Source: Poa pratensis (Eukaryota; Streptophyta; Magnoliopsida; Poales; Poaceae). From it: 64,000 nt of DNA. Each line of letters starts with the position of its first letter. Within the stretch, counting starts at the first letter, position 1. A program made the translations under genes and the position numbers. Below, piece after piece: positions 11,009 to 22,720 of the stretch. The notes under the pieces were generated by a model. It saw nothing but the letters and a program-made list of their open reading frames with translations, made no database searches and was not told the origin of the DNA. The DNA lies in assembly GCA_947311845.1 (NCBI GenBank), contig CAMZMU010000107.1, forward strand, positions 22,735,326-22,799,325. The letters are read 5' to 3'.

Positions 11009-14000
11009 CCACTATAATATAAAAAGACAGAGTCTGTCAGATCCGGAGGAGATCTGAACCGTCCATCAGCTCTGATCCAACGTCTCAGATTTGCCTTGTA
11101 TGATATGCACCTATCAATACTAATATAAAAAGACGCAGAGTGCGGGGAGCCAACAGATCTTGGCCGTCTAACCACTAAATCCAATGGACCAAATCTACTC
11201 CGTCTTTAACGCTAAAACGTTGTCGGACGAGGGACGCCAAATGAAACTGCACAATCATCGCGTCCACGCACCCGCTGCCGCCCTCAAACATCGAGTCCAG
11301 GACCAGGAACCAGCCGCCCTGCCAACCAAGCCCGCCCCCTGCACGAGTGTACGACGTGAAAACGCCACCGCCGCTGCAATTCCCTTGCCTGACGACCCCA
11401 CACGCAGCATACGCCGCTGCCCGATCCCGCGTGGAAGACGCAGGACGCCGCCGCCGCCAGCCAGTAATGCCGCCGTCCGCCGACCGCGCCCCATCGTCCA
11501 TTGTTCCGTCGCCTCGACGCCGGCAGCTGTAGCAGGTAATGCCTCCTCCTCCTCCTCAAGACCTCTCCGCCGTTGTTTCGTATGCCCGGCGCGCGAGCGC
11601 CGCACACAGCTCGAAATTCTTCACGTTTCACTCCATCTGCCTAAGTTCAGGTCACGGTCTTCAGACTAGCCTAGGATCATGTCACTGTATTCAGACTGTC
11701 CTACGTTCAGTTCATGGTCTTCACGAACAGGTCACTTAGACAACTCGATTGGTGTTTTTCCTACTTCAACCAACGTCCGTATGCAACGCATTTTGGCCAG
11801 GCAGGTCTTCAGGACAACTCGATTGGGAATGCATGCTACAATAGCAGATAGATCTGCACGTGCTCCCAAAATTGCTATGCTTGTCTGAATTACTCCACGA
11901 CCAATCCAACTTGGTCTCAATATCCAAAAAAAATTAAATGCTATTTGTATGTACATAGGTATTTGTAAGTCAACAAAGTTGCGTAGTGTATTCCTGAGCA
12001 TGGTACCTTGCACAATTCTAAACCTAAAATTCACTAAAATATCCAATTGCCTAAAATCTCTATTTTTTCATTCAATGCTTCAGTTTTGTTTTACTCTATG
12101 AAGGCCTTATTTTGTTCTGTTTGTTTTTTAGTTTTCCTAATTGTTAGACCAACGGTAATTGTTTATAACCATCTACGAAGAACTAAGAAAAAACTGAATA
12201 CACTTTTGAAGCATAACAACGGAGATAAAAATGAAATATAATATCTGTAGTTTGCAAAGTTGGTTCTTGTCTATATGATATTATTTTACTAAAGCACCAT
12301 ACTGCAATTTTTAAAATGTGACAGTTTTAGTTTGCCGGTCAACCAGACTCAAAGATAATATTGCCTTCACCACTGTAAAACTCCACCATTGCACTTTGTT
12401 GCATTAGTCCTTAGGTAGCTTATAAATGGTAATGTATGCATGTATGCATTGGGTTAAACGGGAGTGTACTTTTGCATTACAAGGGGTCTTGAGAAATCAG
12501 GGCTCTTGCTTTGGCTGGAGCAGACTTTTGAATGCCGTAGTTTGTATTGGCCATAATTGTTTGAAGGAGATTGCTCGCGTTTCTTCATTATTTTTTATTA
12601 TGTATTTCAGAAGATGTACGTGCTTTAGTATCATATATGTACGAGAATCTTTGTTCCTTAGCTCAACTTTGAACTTTCCCAGTATTTTAAGCATGAGCCT
12701 AACTGTGTCATGTTGAAATGCGAGTGGTATAATATTTTGAGTCATGTTGAAATTTTAGTGGTACGATCTTATGAGGTTTAAATTTGAGTGGTACAATCTA
12801 ATGAGGCTTCAAACCATAATTGTTTGAATAATTGTACATCATTTGTGCTACTACTATCCGTAGGGACTTGACACTGGACGATATTGTTTAGTACGTATTA
12901 CCTTCTTCGGATAGAGGAAGCAAAAATCCATATGTCACCTTTCAAACGCACATCATTTCAAAATATAACCAACGGGCAAATCCAAGATAATTAACAACAA
13001 ATGCCGTGTTGAGCACAATGTCATTCTTGGTCTTTATCTAAAAAAAAAAAAATGTCATTCTTGGTTTTTTCCCTGGTCGATCTCCGTTCTATGAAAATTT
13101 TCATTCAACCGTCATATGTGTGGAACAATGTTTATTTATATGGTTGTCCTTTTCTTATAATTAATTGATACCAAGTTTGGTTTCGTAATTATTATTTAAT
13201 TTACTTTTATTTAAATGAAAAAAGGTAAATTAAAACTACCGGTGTCACAACTACCAAATAGATCAATATGTCGATCTTCACAACAAAAAAACGTTGGGAT
13301 GGTAAAAAATATATAATGATGTATTTCTATCATATTATTTTGACATTAGTCGACACGTGCATTGCACGTGCATAATTACTAGTTTTCTGAAAAAACAAAA
13401 AAGAAACAGCCCGCTCCCCCGAAACAGAAACCGTCTGTGCCTCGCTCCCCCCACCCCGAAACAGCCTGCCACTAATCTGTCCACTATGCCCCAAAGCCAT
13501 CTCCGCCCGTGTCGCCGCTGCCGCTCTCCACCGCGCCGCCTTCAACGCGTCCACGCCCCTCTCCTAGGCGGCGCCGCCATCAACATCGCCGGAGCACCTG
13601 CTGCTCAACGCGGTCCGGTCGCCGTATTCAGGGCCCTATCCTCCTCCGCACTTCCCGAACAACGACGCTGCCCGCCGCCTGCACTCCTCCGCCTGCAATC
13701 CCTGCCCAGGCGGGAGGCTGACGCCACCGCCGCCGAATTGATTTCGATCGACGCCGCCGCCACCGTAGAACTGCAGTGGATAGACGCCGCCGCCCAACTG
13801 CAGTGGATCGACACCACCGGCGCCCAACTGCAGTGGATCCTATCCTAACCGCCGGCGTCCCATCCCGCGGCCCTATCCGCCGCCGCTCTCTATGCCGGAG
13901 TCGCCGCAGCCCTCTCCGCCGCATCTCTCCCTTTACTTAGGTCGATGCAACGCTGACCTCCCGTGTTCCACCCAGCACTGCCGTCCCAAGACGTGCCTCG

Positions 14001-14423
14001 CTGAGGAGCGCCACCAGCGAAGCTCCCTGCCGTTCCCCAATCAGATGCACGAAGCACATCAGGCTGCTACTCCCGTGCCCGCAGGTCTTTGTCACTTTCC
14101 TTCTGTTCCAATTTTCTGATTTACTTCAGACTGAACCAAACCTTCAGCTATTGTTTCTAAGTGAATGTCTGTGCCTTCAGACACATCACCTGATTATTCT
14201 AAGACGTGCTCAAATACGACAGGTGCGTGCTTTTTTTGGCTCAAGGCAAGTGATCTCCCGGTTCAATGATTTGTTCTTTGTAAAAAAAATTGCGTGGAGA
14301 CTTCTATTGGTATGCATACATTTTTTGTCAATATGATTGCCTGTTTTTTCTTCAGAAATGTAACAAGTATGTCACTGATCTGTTCATTTTCTTTTGCTGC
14401 ACAACCAGACGAGTTTTTTTAGC
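11009..14423 (+). repeat. Helitron H1 tandem unit 1 (interrupted by H2)
   Basis: First of three direct repeats, about 1146 bp once H2 is removed. Each unit starts near the Helitron 5' end (CACTA-ATATAAAAAG...CAGAGTCTGTCAGATCCGGA), continues through a GC-rich stretch with three ACTGCAGTGGAT sub-repeats, and ends at GAGTTTTTTTAGC. Confidence 0.85.
11114..13382 (+). mobile_element. Helitron H2 nested in H1 (2,269 bp, exact ends)
   Basis: The left end is TCAATACTAATATAAAAAGA at 11,114; the right end is the 7-bp-stem hairpin CACGTGCATTGCACGTG (13,354-13,370) followed by CATAATTACTAG (13,371-13,382). Flanks CACCTA and TTTTCTG join to CACCTATTTTCTG, exactly the sequence found uninterrupted in tandem units 2 and 3 (near 14,520 and 15,660). 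So insertion was between A and T without target duplication, as Helitrons do. The ends match those of H1, so both are one family. There is no Rep/helicase gene. A GC-rich stretch at 11,240-11,560 may be captured host DNA, but I recognise no gene. Confidence 0.9.
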
Positions 14424-15563
14424 CCACTAATATAAAAAGGCAGAGTCTGTCAGATCCGGAGGATCTGAACCGTCCATCAGCCCTGATCCAATGTCTCAGA
14501 TTTTCCTTGTATGATGTGCACCTATTTTCTGAAAAAACAAAAAAGAAACGGCCCGCTCCCCTGAAATAGAAACCGTCTGTGCCCCGCTCCCCCCACCCCG
14601 AAACAGCCTGCCACTAATCTGTCCACTACGCCCCAAAGCCATCTCCGCCTGTGTCGCCGCAGCCGCTCTCCACCGCGTCGCCTTCAACGCGGCCACGCCC
14701 CTCTCCTACGCGGCGGCGCCATCAACGTCGCCGGAGCACCTGCTGCTCAACGCGGTCCTGTCGCCGTATTCGGGGCCCTATCCTCCTTCGCACTCCCCGA
14801 ACAACGACGCTGCCCGCTGCCTGCACTCCTCCGCCTGCAATCCCTCCCTAGGCGGGAGGCCACCGCCACCGCCGCCGAATTGATTTCGATCGACGCCGCC
14901 GCCACCGTAGAACTGCAGTGGATAGACGCCGCCGCCCAACTTCAGTGGATCGACACCACCGGTGCCCAACTGCAGTGGATCCTATCCTAACCGCCGGCGT
15001 CCCGTCCCGCGGCCCTATCCGCCGCCGCTCTCTACGCCGGAGTCGCCGCAGCCCTCTCCGCCGCATCTCTCGCTTTAATTAGGTCGATGCAATGCCGACG
15101 TCCCGTGTTCCACCCAGCACTGCCGTCCTCAGACGTGCCTCGCTGAGGAGCGCCACCGGCGAAGATCCCTGCCGTTCCCCAATCAGATGCATGAAGCACA
15201 TCAGGCCGCTACTCCCGTGCCCGTAGGTCTTTGTCACTTTCCTTCTGTTCCAATTTTCTGATTTACTTCAGACTGAACCAAACCTTCAGCTATTATTTCT
15301 AAGTGAATGTCTGTGCCTTCAGAAATATCACCTGATTATTCTAAGACGTGCTCAAATACGACAGGTGCGTGCTTTTTTGGCTCAAGGCAAGTGATCTCCC
15401 GGTTCAATGATTTGTTCTTTGTAAAAAAATTGCGTGGAGACTTTTGATGGTATGCATACATTTTTTGTCAATATGATTGCCTGTTTTTTCTTCAGAAATG
15501 TAACAAGTATGTCACTGATCTGTTCATTTTCTTTTGCTGCACAACCATACGAGTTTTTTTAGC
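14424..15563 (+). repeat. Helitron H1 tandem unit 2 (1140 bp)
   Basis: Uninterrupted direct repeat of unit 1. It begins CCACTAATATAAAAAGGCAG and ends TTTTTTTAGC. It supplies the empty site for H2 and for the retrotransposon complex. Confidence 0.9.
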
Positions 15564-16039
15564 CCACTAATATAAAAAGACAGAGTCTGTCAGATCCGGA
15601 GGAACTGAACCGTCCATCAGCCCTGATCCAACATCTCAGATTTGCCTTGTATGATGTGCACCTATTTTCTGAAAAAACAAAAAAGAAACAGCCCGCTCCC
15701 CCGAAACAGAAACCATCTGTGCCCCGCTCCCCCCACCCCGAAACAGCCTGCCACTAATCTGTCCACTACGCCCCAAAGCCATCTCCGCCCGTGTCGCCGC
15801 TGCCGCTCTCCACCGCGCCGCCTTCAACGCGTCCGCGCCCCTCTCCTACGCGGCGCCGCCATCAACGTCGCCTGAGCACCTGCTGCTCAACGTGGTCCTG
15901 TCGCCGTATTCGGGGCTCTATCCTCCTCCGCACTCCCCGAACAACAACGCTGCCCGCCGCCTGCACTCCTCCGCCTGCAATCCCTCCCCAGGCGGGAGGC
16001 CGATGCCACCGCCGCTGAATTGATTTCGATCGACGCCGC

Positions 16040-19000
16040 TCTGGCGCCCCGACCCGACTGCTATATAGTGATGCTGTGTGTCACCGGTTAAGCGATACAA
16101 CCGGAGGTTACGGGTTTACCAATCCCCGGCCAAAACCTTTGGCAGGCGTTGCTCGGAATTGATCATCGGCAACGCAACACCCCGATTGATGCCTTAACAC
16201 AGGCACAACTATCAATGCATAATAGAGAGATCAAGACTTGTGGAACAACTGACACATCACAGACTCTATGACACAAATCATATAGTTCAACTCTTATAAT
16301 AGAGAAAGATAGCAAATTACAACCAGAGGTCACAGACCCAACAGTACAACATGCGGAAGCGAAATAAGTTGTTCTAAACAACAAGATCCAAATTATGGCC
16401 TAAGAGGCCTACGGATAAACATCCAACGCCAGCTGTTCCGGGATGTCCCAAGCTGCCACCTGGGAACCCCAGACTACTCGTCGACGTCCACAAAGAACCC
16501 ACCTTCGAGGTCGGTGAAGTCCTCCTCTGAAACAAAACAAACGACGTTGAGTTCGACGAACTCGCAAGATTATATTTAGAGCTTTAGCTCGATGAGGCTT
16601 TCAAAGTTTTATGGCTGTTTTGCATAAAGCTGATTTTATTTATGAAAACATAACTCATCGACTAATCAGAATAGTTTTCAAAAGGGGTAAGAAGTAACTC
16701 TTTTCTTCTAATCACCTTTCTCATCATCAACCTCCATCATCACTGTACCTGTTCTACAAAGGCACCTCCCCGAATCACCCTCGAGAAAGTCAACCTTGCA
16801 TTCTTGAGTGGTACCTTTAGTACCTAGTTTTTAATCATTCCGTTCAAGTTATTCTATAGTCTTATCGTCCTTTCCCAAGTTGTCCGTAACCGTGGACACG
16901 GCTTTTCGAAAAGATTTAACCCTGCAGGGGTGCACTGTGTTTACCTTCGGTACCGTCCGGCTCATTGCCTGATCATTAGCTCTCTTCCGGGGAAAGCCGG
17001 CTGAGTGGGAGCGGTTACAACCTTTACCTTGTTAAAGACTAACCCAGGATCATCAGTGAGGACGGGACAGGTTCAGTGCCTCCAACACCCTGTCCCGTGC
17101 CCACTCATTTTCCTAAACACCACCATCCTCATCTCAGTCTTGGCCACCATCTCAACGCACGCGCAAATGGAAGCCCAAACTAGAGGACCCTGGCTAGTCC
17201 CGCCCAAGTTAGTTGGTCGACGAGGGCTCCATATACCCCACCGAATGAAAGCGCGCTCATTCTTGGTTCAAGAGGTAAAGAACTCGCACCTAGGCGGCGA
17301 GAGCGAGACAAAACACCACCATACCAAAGTGGCCTCTCATCCCCACCTTTAAGCATTTTATTACCTGTCACCATAATATCTCCACCATCATCCGATCATT
17401 TCACATCTGTTTCCAACATGAAGTATCCATCGGATGACTACGCATTTAACTAAGCATGGCTAAGCAACAACATAGCATGGTTAAGTATCTCAGGCCAACA
17501 ATACAATCCTATGGATAATAGGAGGGAAACAGGTAATGGCATCGAAAACTTAATGCAACTATAGGATACTCTAATCCAATAAAAATTGACATTTGGAACC
17601 GCATGCAATATTATAGTGGAGAAAATATTTGCGGAAAATAGGATAAGACATGCTCAGAGGGGGATTACACTTGCCTTGTTGATATGAAAGGTAGTAAGAA
17701 TCGTCGAAGAATTGTGGGTGCACCTCAACTCCTCGATCTACCGAAGCACAAACAACACCGGAAAAGAAACAACATAAATAACACGAATACAAGTAGGTGC
17801 AATGCACACTCATGATGGTATGACATTTTAATGCAACTAAGAGATCCTAGACACGATCATTGAGTTAAATGAGTGTCCCGAGATATATTTAGGAATTATT
17901 CGGTTAACCACCCATATTTATCTTAATGACCAACATGTTGTTCTAGTTATGGCCAGTACCACAAAATGATTGTACATGCATGAGAATGATGTTTTCTGTT
18001 AGTATTTAAATTGTTGATCATTGTGATATATTGTTTGCAATTTTTGGAGCAACTATGAATATTTGGTGAGTATTTCAAATTGCTATTTGAATCTGCCATT
18101 TTAGGGAAGTGCAACTTATTAATATTACCAAAGTTCATTATTGGTTGGCAATACTTCAAAATAGATGGGAAATGTTCCTCTGAACATTTTGAGCGATTCA
18201 ACATAATTTGTGGAATTATTTTAGATAAACATGAATTTCCAAAGTTGCATTTCAGTTTTGCCATTTTTAGTAATTCATTTAAACCGATGAGGAAATTCAT
18301 TCAACTTTGTCCAAATAGAATATGGATGTGTAGGGGATGTTAAGACAAACATTTTGGCACCTCATTTGCTCCATTTGGATTTGCAGAGCAAAAGATATTG
18401 ATTTTCTAGGTTTACATAATTTTCTTGCCTTCTATTATTTTTCCAGACGCACTGATAAATTTCGGATTATCCGATTGGGTGGGAATCGGAAAATCCGATC
18501 GAAGGAAAATTGAGTACTGACACTTTTCGGATTATCCGACGGTGGTTGAGTCGGAATATCTGGAGATATCACTCGGCAGCGACGGGCACGGTGATGAACT
18601 CTCGCGGCGGTTCTCCACGGGCTACGGCGAGAGGAAGAACGAACGGGAGGCACGGCGTGGTGCAGTGGCTCACCCTGAGGACGACGACGTGGACGGCGGG
18701 GTCGAAGGGGGCTTGCCGGCGACGAACTCATCCGCGGCGTCCGCAGCCGGAGGCAGAGGAGACGGCGTGATTCACCCCATATGATCCATCCCGGCTCGCG
18801 TGACTCGTCGAGGAGGAAGAGGAGAGGTTGGCGGAGCTCGTGGTGGCCTCGGCTAGCCTCAGGGAGGCCTACAGCGGCGGCGCGAAGCTCGGCGGAGCTC
18901 GGCCGTTGTCGGAGAAGATGATGACGGCGGCGGCGATTCGTGACGCCCCGGCTCGATTCCTTCTGCGTGGAGGTAGAGCACGGCACGACGGAGCTTGTGG

Positions 19001-19773
19001 CGGTCTCGGCTCGTCTCGGGGAAGCCCGCAGCGGTGGCGATGCGTCGGTGACGGCAAGCTCGGCTTCGGCTTCGTGGGGAAACGAAAGGAGAGCGAGCGA
19101 GGACAGGTGAGGGGGTAAGGCAGGGGTGGAGTGAGCAGAGAGAGGCCCTCGTGGTCTTCTTAACCACTCGACGTGGCCGGAGGCGCGGGCCAGGGGCGAG
19201 CTCGGCGGCCATGCCGCACCACTGTGGCGACAGGAGGAGGGGGACGACACTTTTACAAAAAAAACCTGTCCAACTTTTCCCAATCACCAATAGGTCCTTT
19301 GCTGTACTGGATAAATTTAAACAGAGCTAGCTTTTGATTTATTAGGGGTACTTAAACATTTCTAAAAATGCTGAAATTTTTGGGGTATCCTCTTGGCACC
19401 AGAGGCAAGCCCTCATAAAAATTTGAGGTCATTTGGAGTTCACTTGGGTGGAGAATAAAATAGGGAATTGCTTATGGCATTATTGAGTTTTCCCATTTCT
19501 TAAAATTCCACAATTTGAATTCCCTTGAGAGAAAAACATTTGAACACTTGGAACTTCCTTGACAGATATGGAACAACAATTAAATTTGAGTTTGTCACAC
19601 ACATCCATATTTGTATTGATGTTTTGAGGTCATTTGTTGCTTAGTTGTCATTTATTTTTAAAATCAGTGGTTTCAACTTGAACTCTTACTTAACAATGCC
19701 ATGATGCATGAATGGAATGCAAAAGTGAAAATTTTACTCAGGTTTTTAGGTTCACAATTTTGGGGCTGTTACA
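16040..19773 (-). repeat. LARD-like LTR1 (3' LTR in element sense)
   Basis: 3734 bp. Its outer end reads TCTGGCGCC where LTR2 and LTR3 have TGTGGCGCC, so one end base is mutated. It differs from LTR3 at many scattered bases, including a 5-bp AAGGC gap near 16,650. A GC-rich stretch at 18,540-19,230 contains a 282-codon open frame on the minus strand, shared by all three LTRs. Confidence 0.9.
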
Positions 19774-22720
19774 ATTCTACCCCCTTACAGGAATCTCGTC
19801 CCGAGATTCTAAGAGTAGGAAAGAGGGAAAAAGGGTTACAACAGTACTACACGATCTTCTCGCTTCAGGTGGCTTCCTTTATTGAAGAGGTTGACCGAGG
19901 GCATCATGGAGATCTCTATCGTCTTCACTCCGAGGTCATCATCCAATTACACCATAAGAAAGAAAGGAACCTCTTCGGAAGGATGGATCTTGGTGAACTA
20001 TACCACGATCTAGTACCCCCTAGTAGAATCCTAGGATGAGAGTTCACGCATCCCTTGGATTGACAGTTAGGAGACACATGCGGGTGACGGGAGATTGATA
20101 AGAAGTTTCCGGTTGGCAGACAACTGTTTTCTCAAAAGATTGAGAATATGAACTTTGCACAAGGCCTTGAATTTCCGATGACGAATGTTAAACAAGATTC
20201 CAACAGATGAAGAGGCAACTTCTACTAGGCAACTTGGGTAGAACTTTCCTCACGGAGGAGCATTTTAAACCACGGGAGAAGGATCATGAAGATGGACCGG
20301 GAGAACTTTAGAAACCCCGGGAACGTTAGTATCGGGAAAACTTCTTGATGTTCTAGGCATCGGAGTCGAGCTTCTTGAGGATCACCAACCATCATTTCCT
20401 GATTGAGAGTCAAATCTGGTAAGTGTAGAGATACTTCAGACTCCACATGTAGGAATAGGAAGTCTTTGCAAAGTATACCAACGGATTACAATTGACAGAA
20501 CCCCAAGAGGTGGACTACACTGTCCAGCCTCAAAGGAGGAATCATATTGCGGCATTCACGTGGCAGCAACTTGTCAGAGGGCATCTACGCCTACTTGAAT
20601 TACTTGCGACAATACACCATTGAGTATCTGCTGGGGAAACACCAACGAAGACAAAAGAAGTTCTCAGACTTCCTCTCTTTCTGGAACAATTCACTCAGTG
20701 GCTTGGATGCATAGATGAAATTCTCAAGGAATGGAGGTAACAACATACCATTCCGAGAATATTCTACACATGCGTGATCGGGTTGAAATGATTCCGAGGA
20801 AACCAGACAATTCACTCGGATCCACGGCGACATCTTTCAGCAATTGCACGTGAACCAGGGAAAGTCACTTCTAACTTCAGAACACATACCTTGTGATGAC
20901 ACAAAGTTAGTTCTAACAATTTTCCAATGCTAACGCCTAATATCCAGTATGAATCTCCTCAAACATGGAGAGAATAAGAAGGTAGTTGATGGGCTCAACA
21001 ACAAACTTATCCAGATACTCCAAGACAGTAGACTCATATTTCACCAGAACGAGGCATAAGTATTGGTCAGACTAACACATTCAGGTAGGTCGGTCTGAGT
21101 TTGATTTGACGATAGCCCAATTCAAACCAAAGATTTGTAGGATAGCATATCCACGAGGAGATACTTCCTGGCTTCAACACGAACAGACTAGACATCCCTT
21201 TAGGAAGGAACTATATCGGATAGAGCTTTTATCTTTTAACTCTCCAAGTTGTTTAAGCTCAACCGAATAATTCAGGACATCCAGCACGATTTTCTTGGAG
21301 AGAGGAGGGGTTCAGAGAACCAGCTTACTCATAAGCTCAATATCACGGTCAGGTGACAACCTGGCGATACTTCTGGAAAGACCTCCAGAATATCACGATC
21401 CACCGATATGTCTTGAGTTCGAGAGAGAATCATGCCTTTCGAGGCACAACAAGGTGATCTTGGGAGCTTCGGCACGAACCTCGCTCTTTGACTGAGGAAG
21501 GGCACCAGAGAAAATGAACTTGGGAACACAGTCCAACTCAACTTATTGATCGGCTAACCAATCATGATAAGAAGGACAAGGAATGTCCTTGGATTTCAGC
21601 GCAGTAAGAACTGCTGAGAATGTCCGATAGTTACATTATTGCTCACGTCTCATCATCCTCGAGTAACAAGTTACTTGGAAAACGGAGAGCAACGAAGTGT
21701 AAGAGCCTCACTTCATCAAGAAGATCATGATACTTAGCACGACTGCTTGATATAAAAGAGTGTGACACTCTAAGGTGGAGCAGAACAAAAGCTAAACAAG
21801 GCCCTCATTCTGCGGATTACAATACCTTGACCTGGTCCGAGAAATGGACAAGGTACTGGAGTTTGTTTCTCCTAATGAGACGAAGTGGAAAGTCTTGACG
21901 GATCAAGCGGGTGACTTGCATCGGAACATACCAACGCACGATAGAACCTTACTGTCAACCGACAGACAAAGGTTGGAAAGCGGATCAGAGTACGAAACAT
22001 GCTCAGGAGAATCCTAAGATGTTGAAGATGCACCGGTTATTACTCAATGGTGATAACCATGCCCAAAAGGAGAGATGCAGCAGAGTCACGAACATAGTTG
22101 GGAGACTCGCTAGGGGAATCTTGGTCGTAACCCCGATGGTTCCAAGACAGAACCTAAAGCAAGGCTAAGGGAGAGCTAAAGTTACATAGCCATCCGTGGA
22201 GTGGTAAATGGTTGAACATTACCAAGAACAAGGACTTGGGTAAAAGGGCAGCTTCATGTACCGGGATTCACAATTAGCATGAGGATCACATGGGTCACAA
22301 CCCACATAATTCAACACACCAGAATCAAAGTACAATCCGGGACCTTCGGTTCAAGTCCTTGGGTTAGAACCCAGAGAAGGGGTCAGTGAACCGACTCGGT
22401 AGGAATAACAGTGTTCAAACATCTGAGTTGATTTTGGGTTGCAACGCAGCGGGAGCAACCGGACACATAACACTAAAGGTAGAACCCAACCGCGTTTCTC
22501 ATCTTTTACTTCAAAAACTTAGGATCACGAGGAGTAAAACTTTAAACCCAAATCGAGGTAAGATTGCTCCGAGATTAGAGGGTAACCAGATAAGGAGTAA
22601 AAAGAATCCTAAGATGGTTTTCACAACTCATTTTTAGGTTGAAAATATTTTCACAAACACTAGACTCAACGTCGACCAGTAGAAGGGTTTCCTACAAGCA
22701 GTACTGCTCTGATACCAACT
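19774..22720 (-). mobile_element. LARD-like internal region 1
   Basis: 2947 bp, polypurine tract at the left (about 19,778-19,788) and PBS at the right (22,706-22,717), both in minus sense. It differs from internal region 2 by only a handful of bases (by eye). No coding frame longer than about 115 codons is present and none resembles a retroelement protein. Confidence 0.88.

Noticed and set aside
13357..13848. 163-codon frame as a captured gene product in Helitron unit 1
   Set aside because: It starts inside Helitron H2, crosses the H2 border, and is not open in the same way in units 2 and 3.
11009..16039. CRISPR-like or satellite array
   Set aside because: The 1.14-kb period, Helitron termini and only three units identify a tandem duplication in a Helitron; there is no short repeat-spacer pattern.
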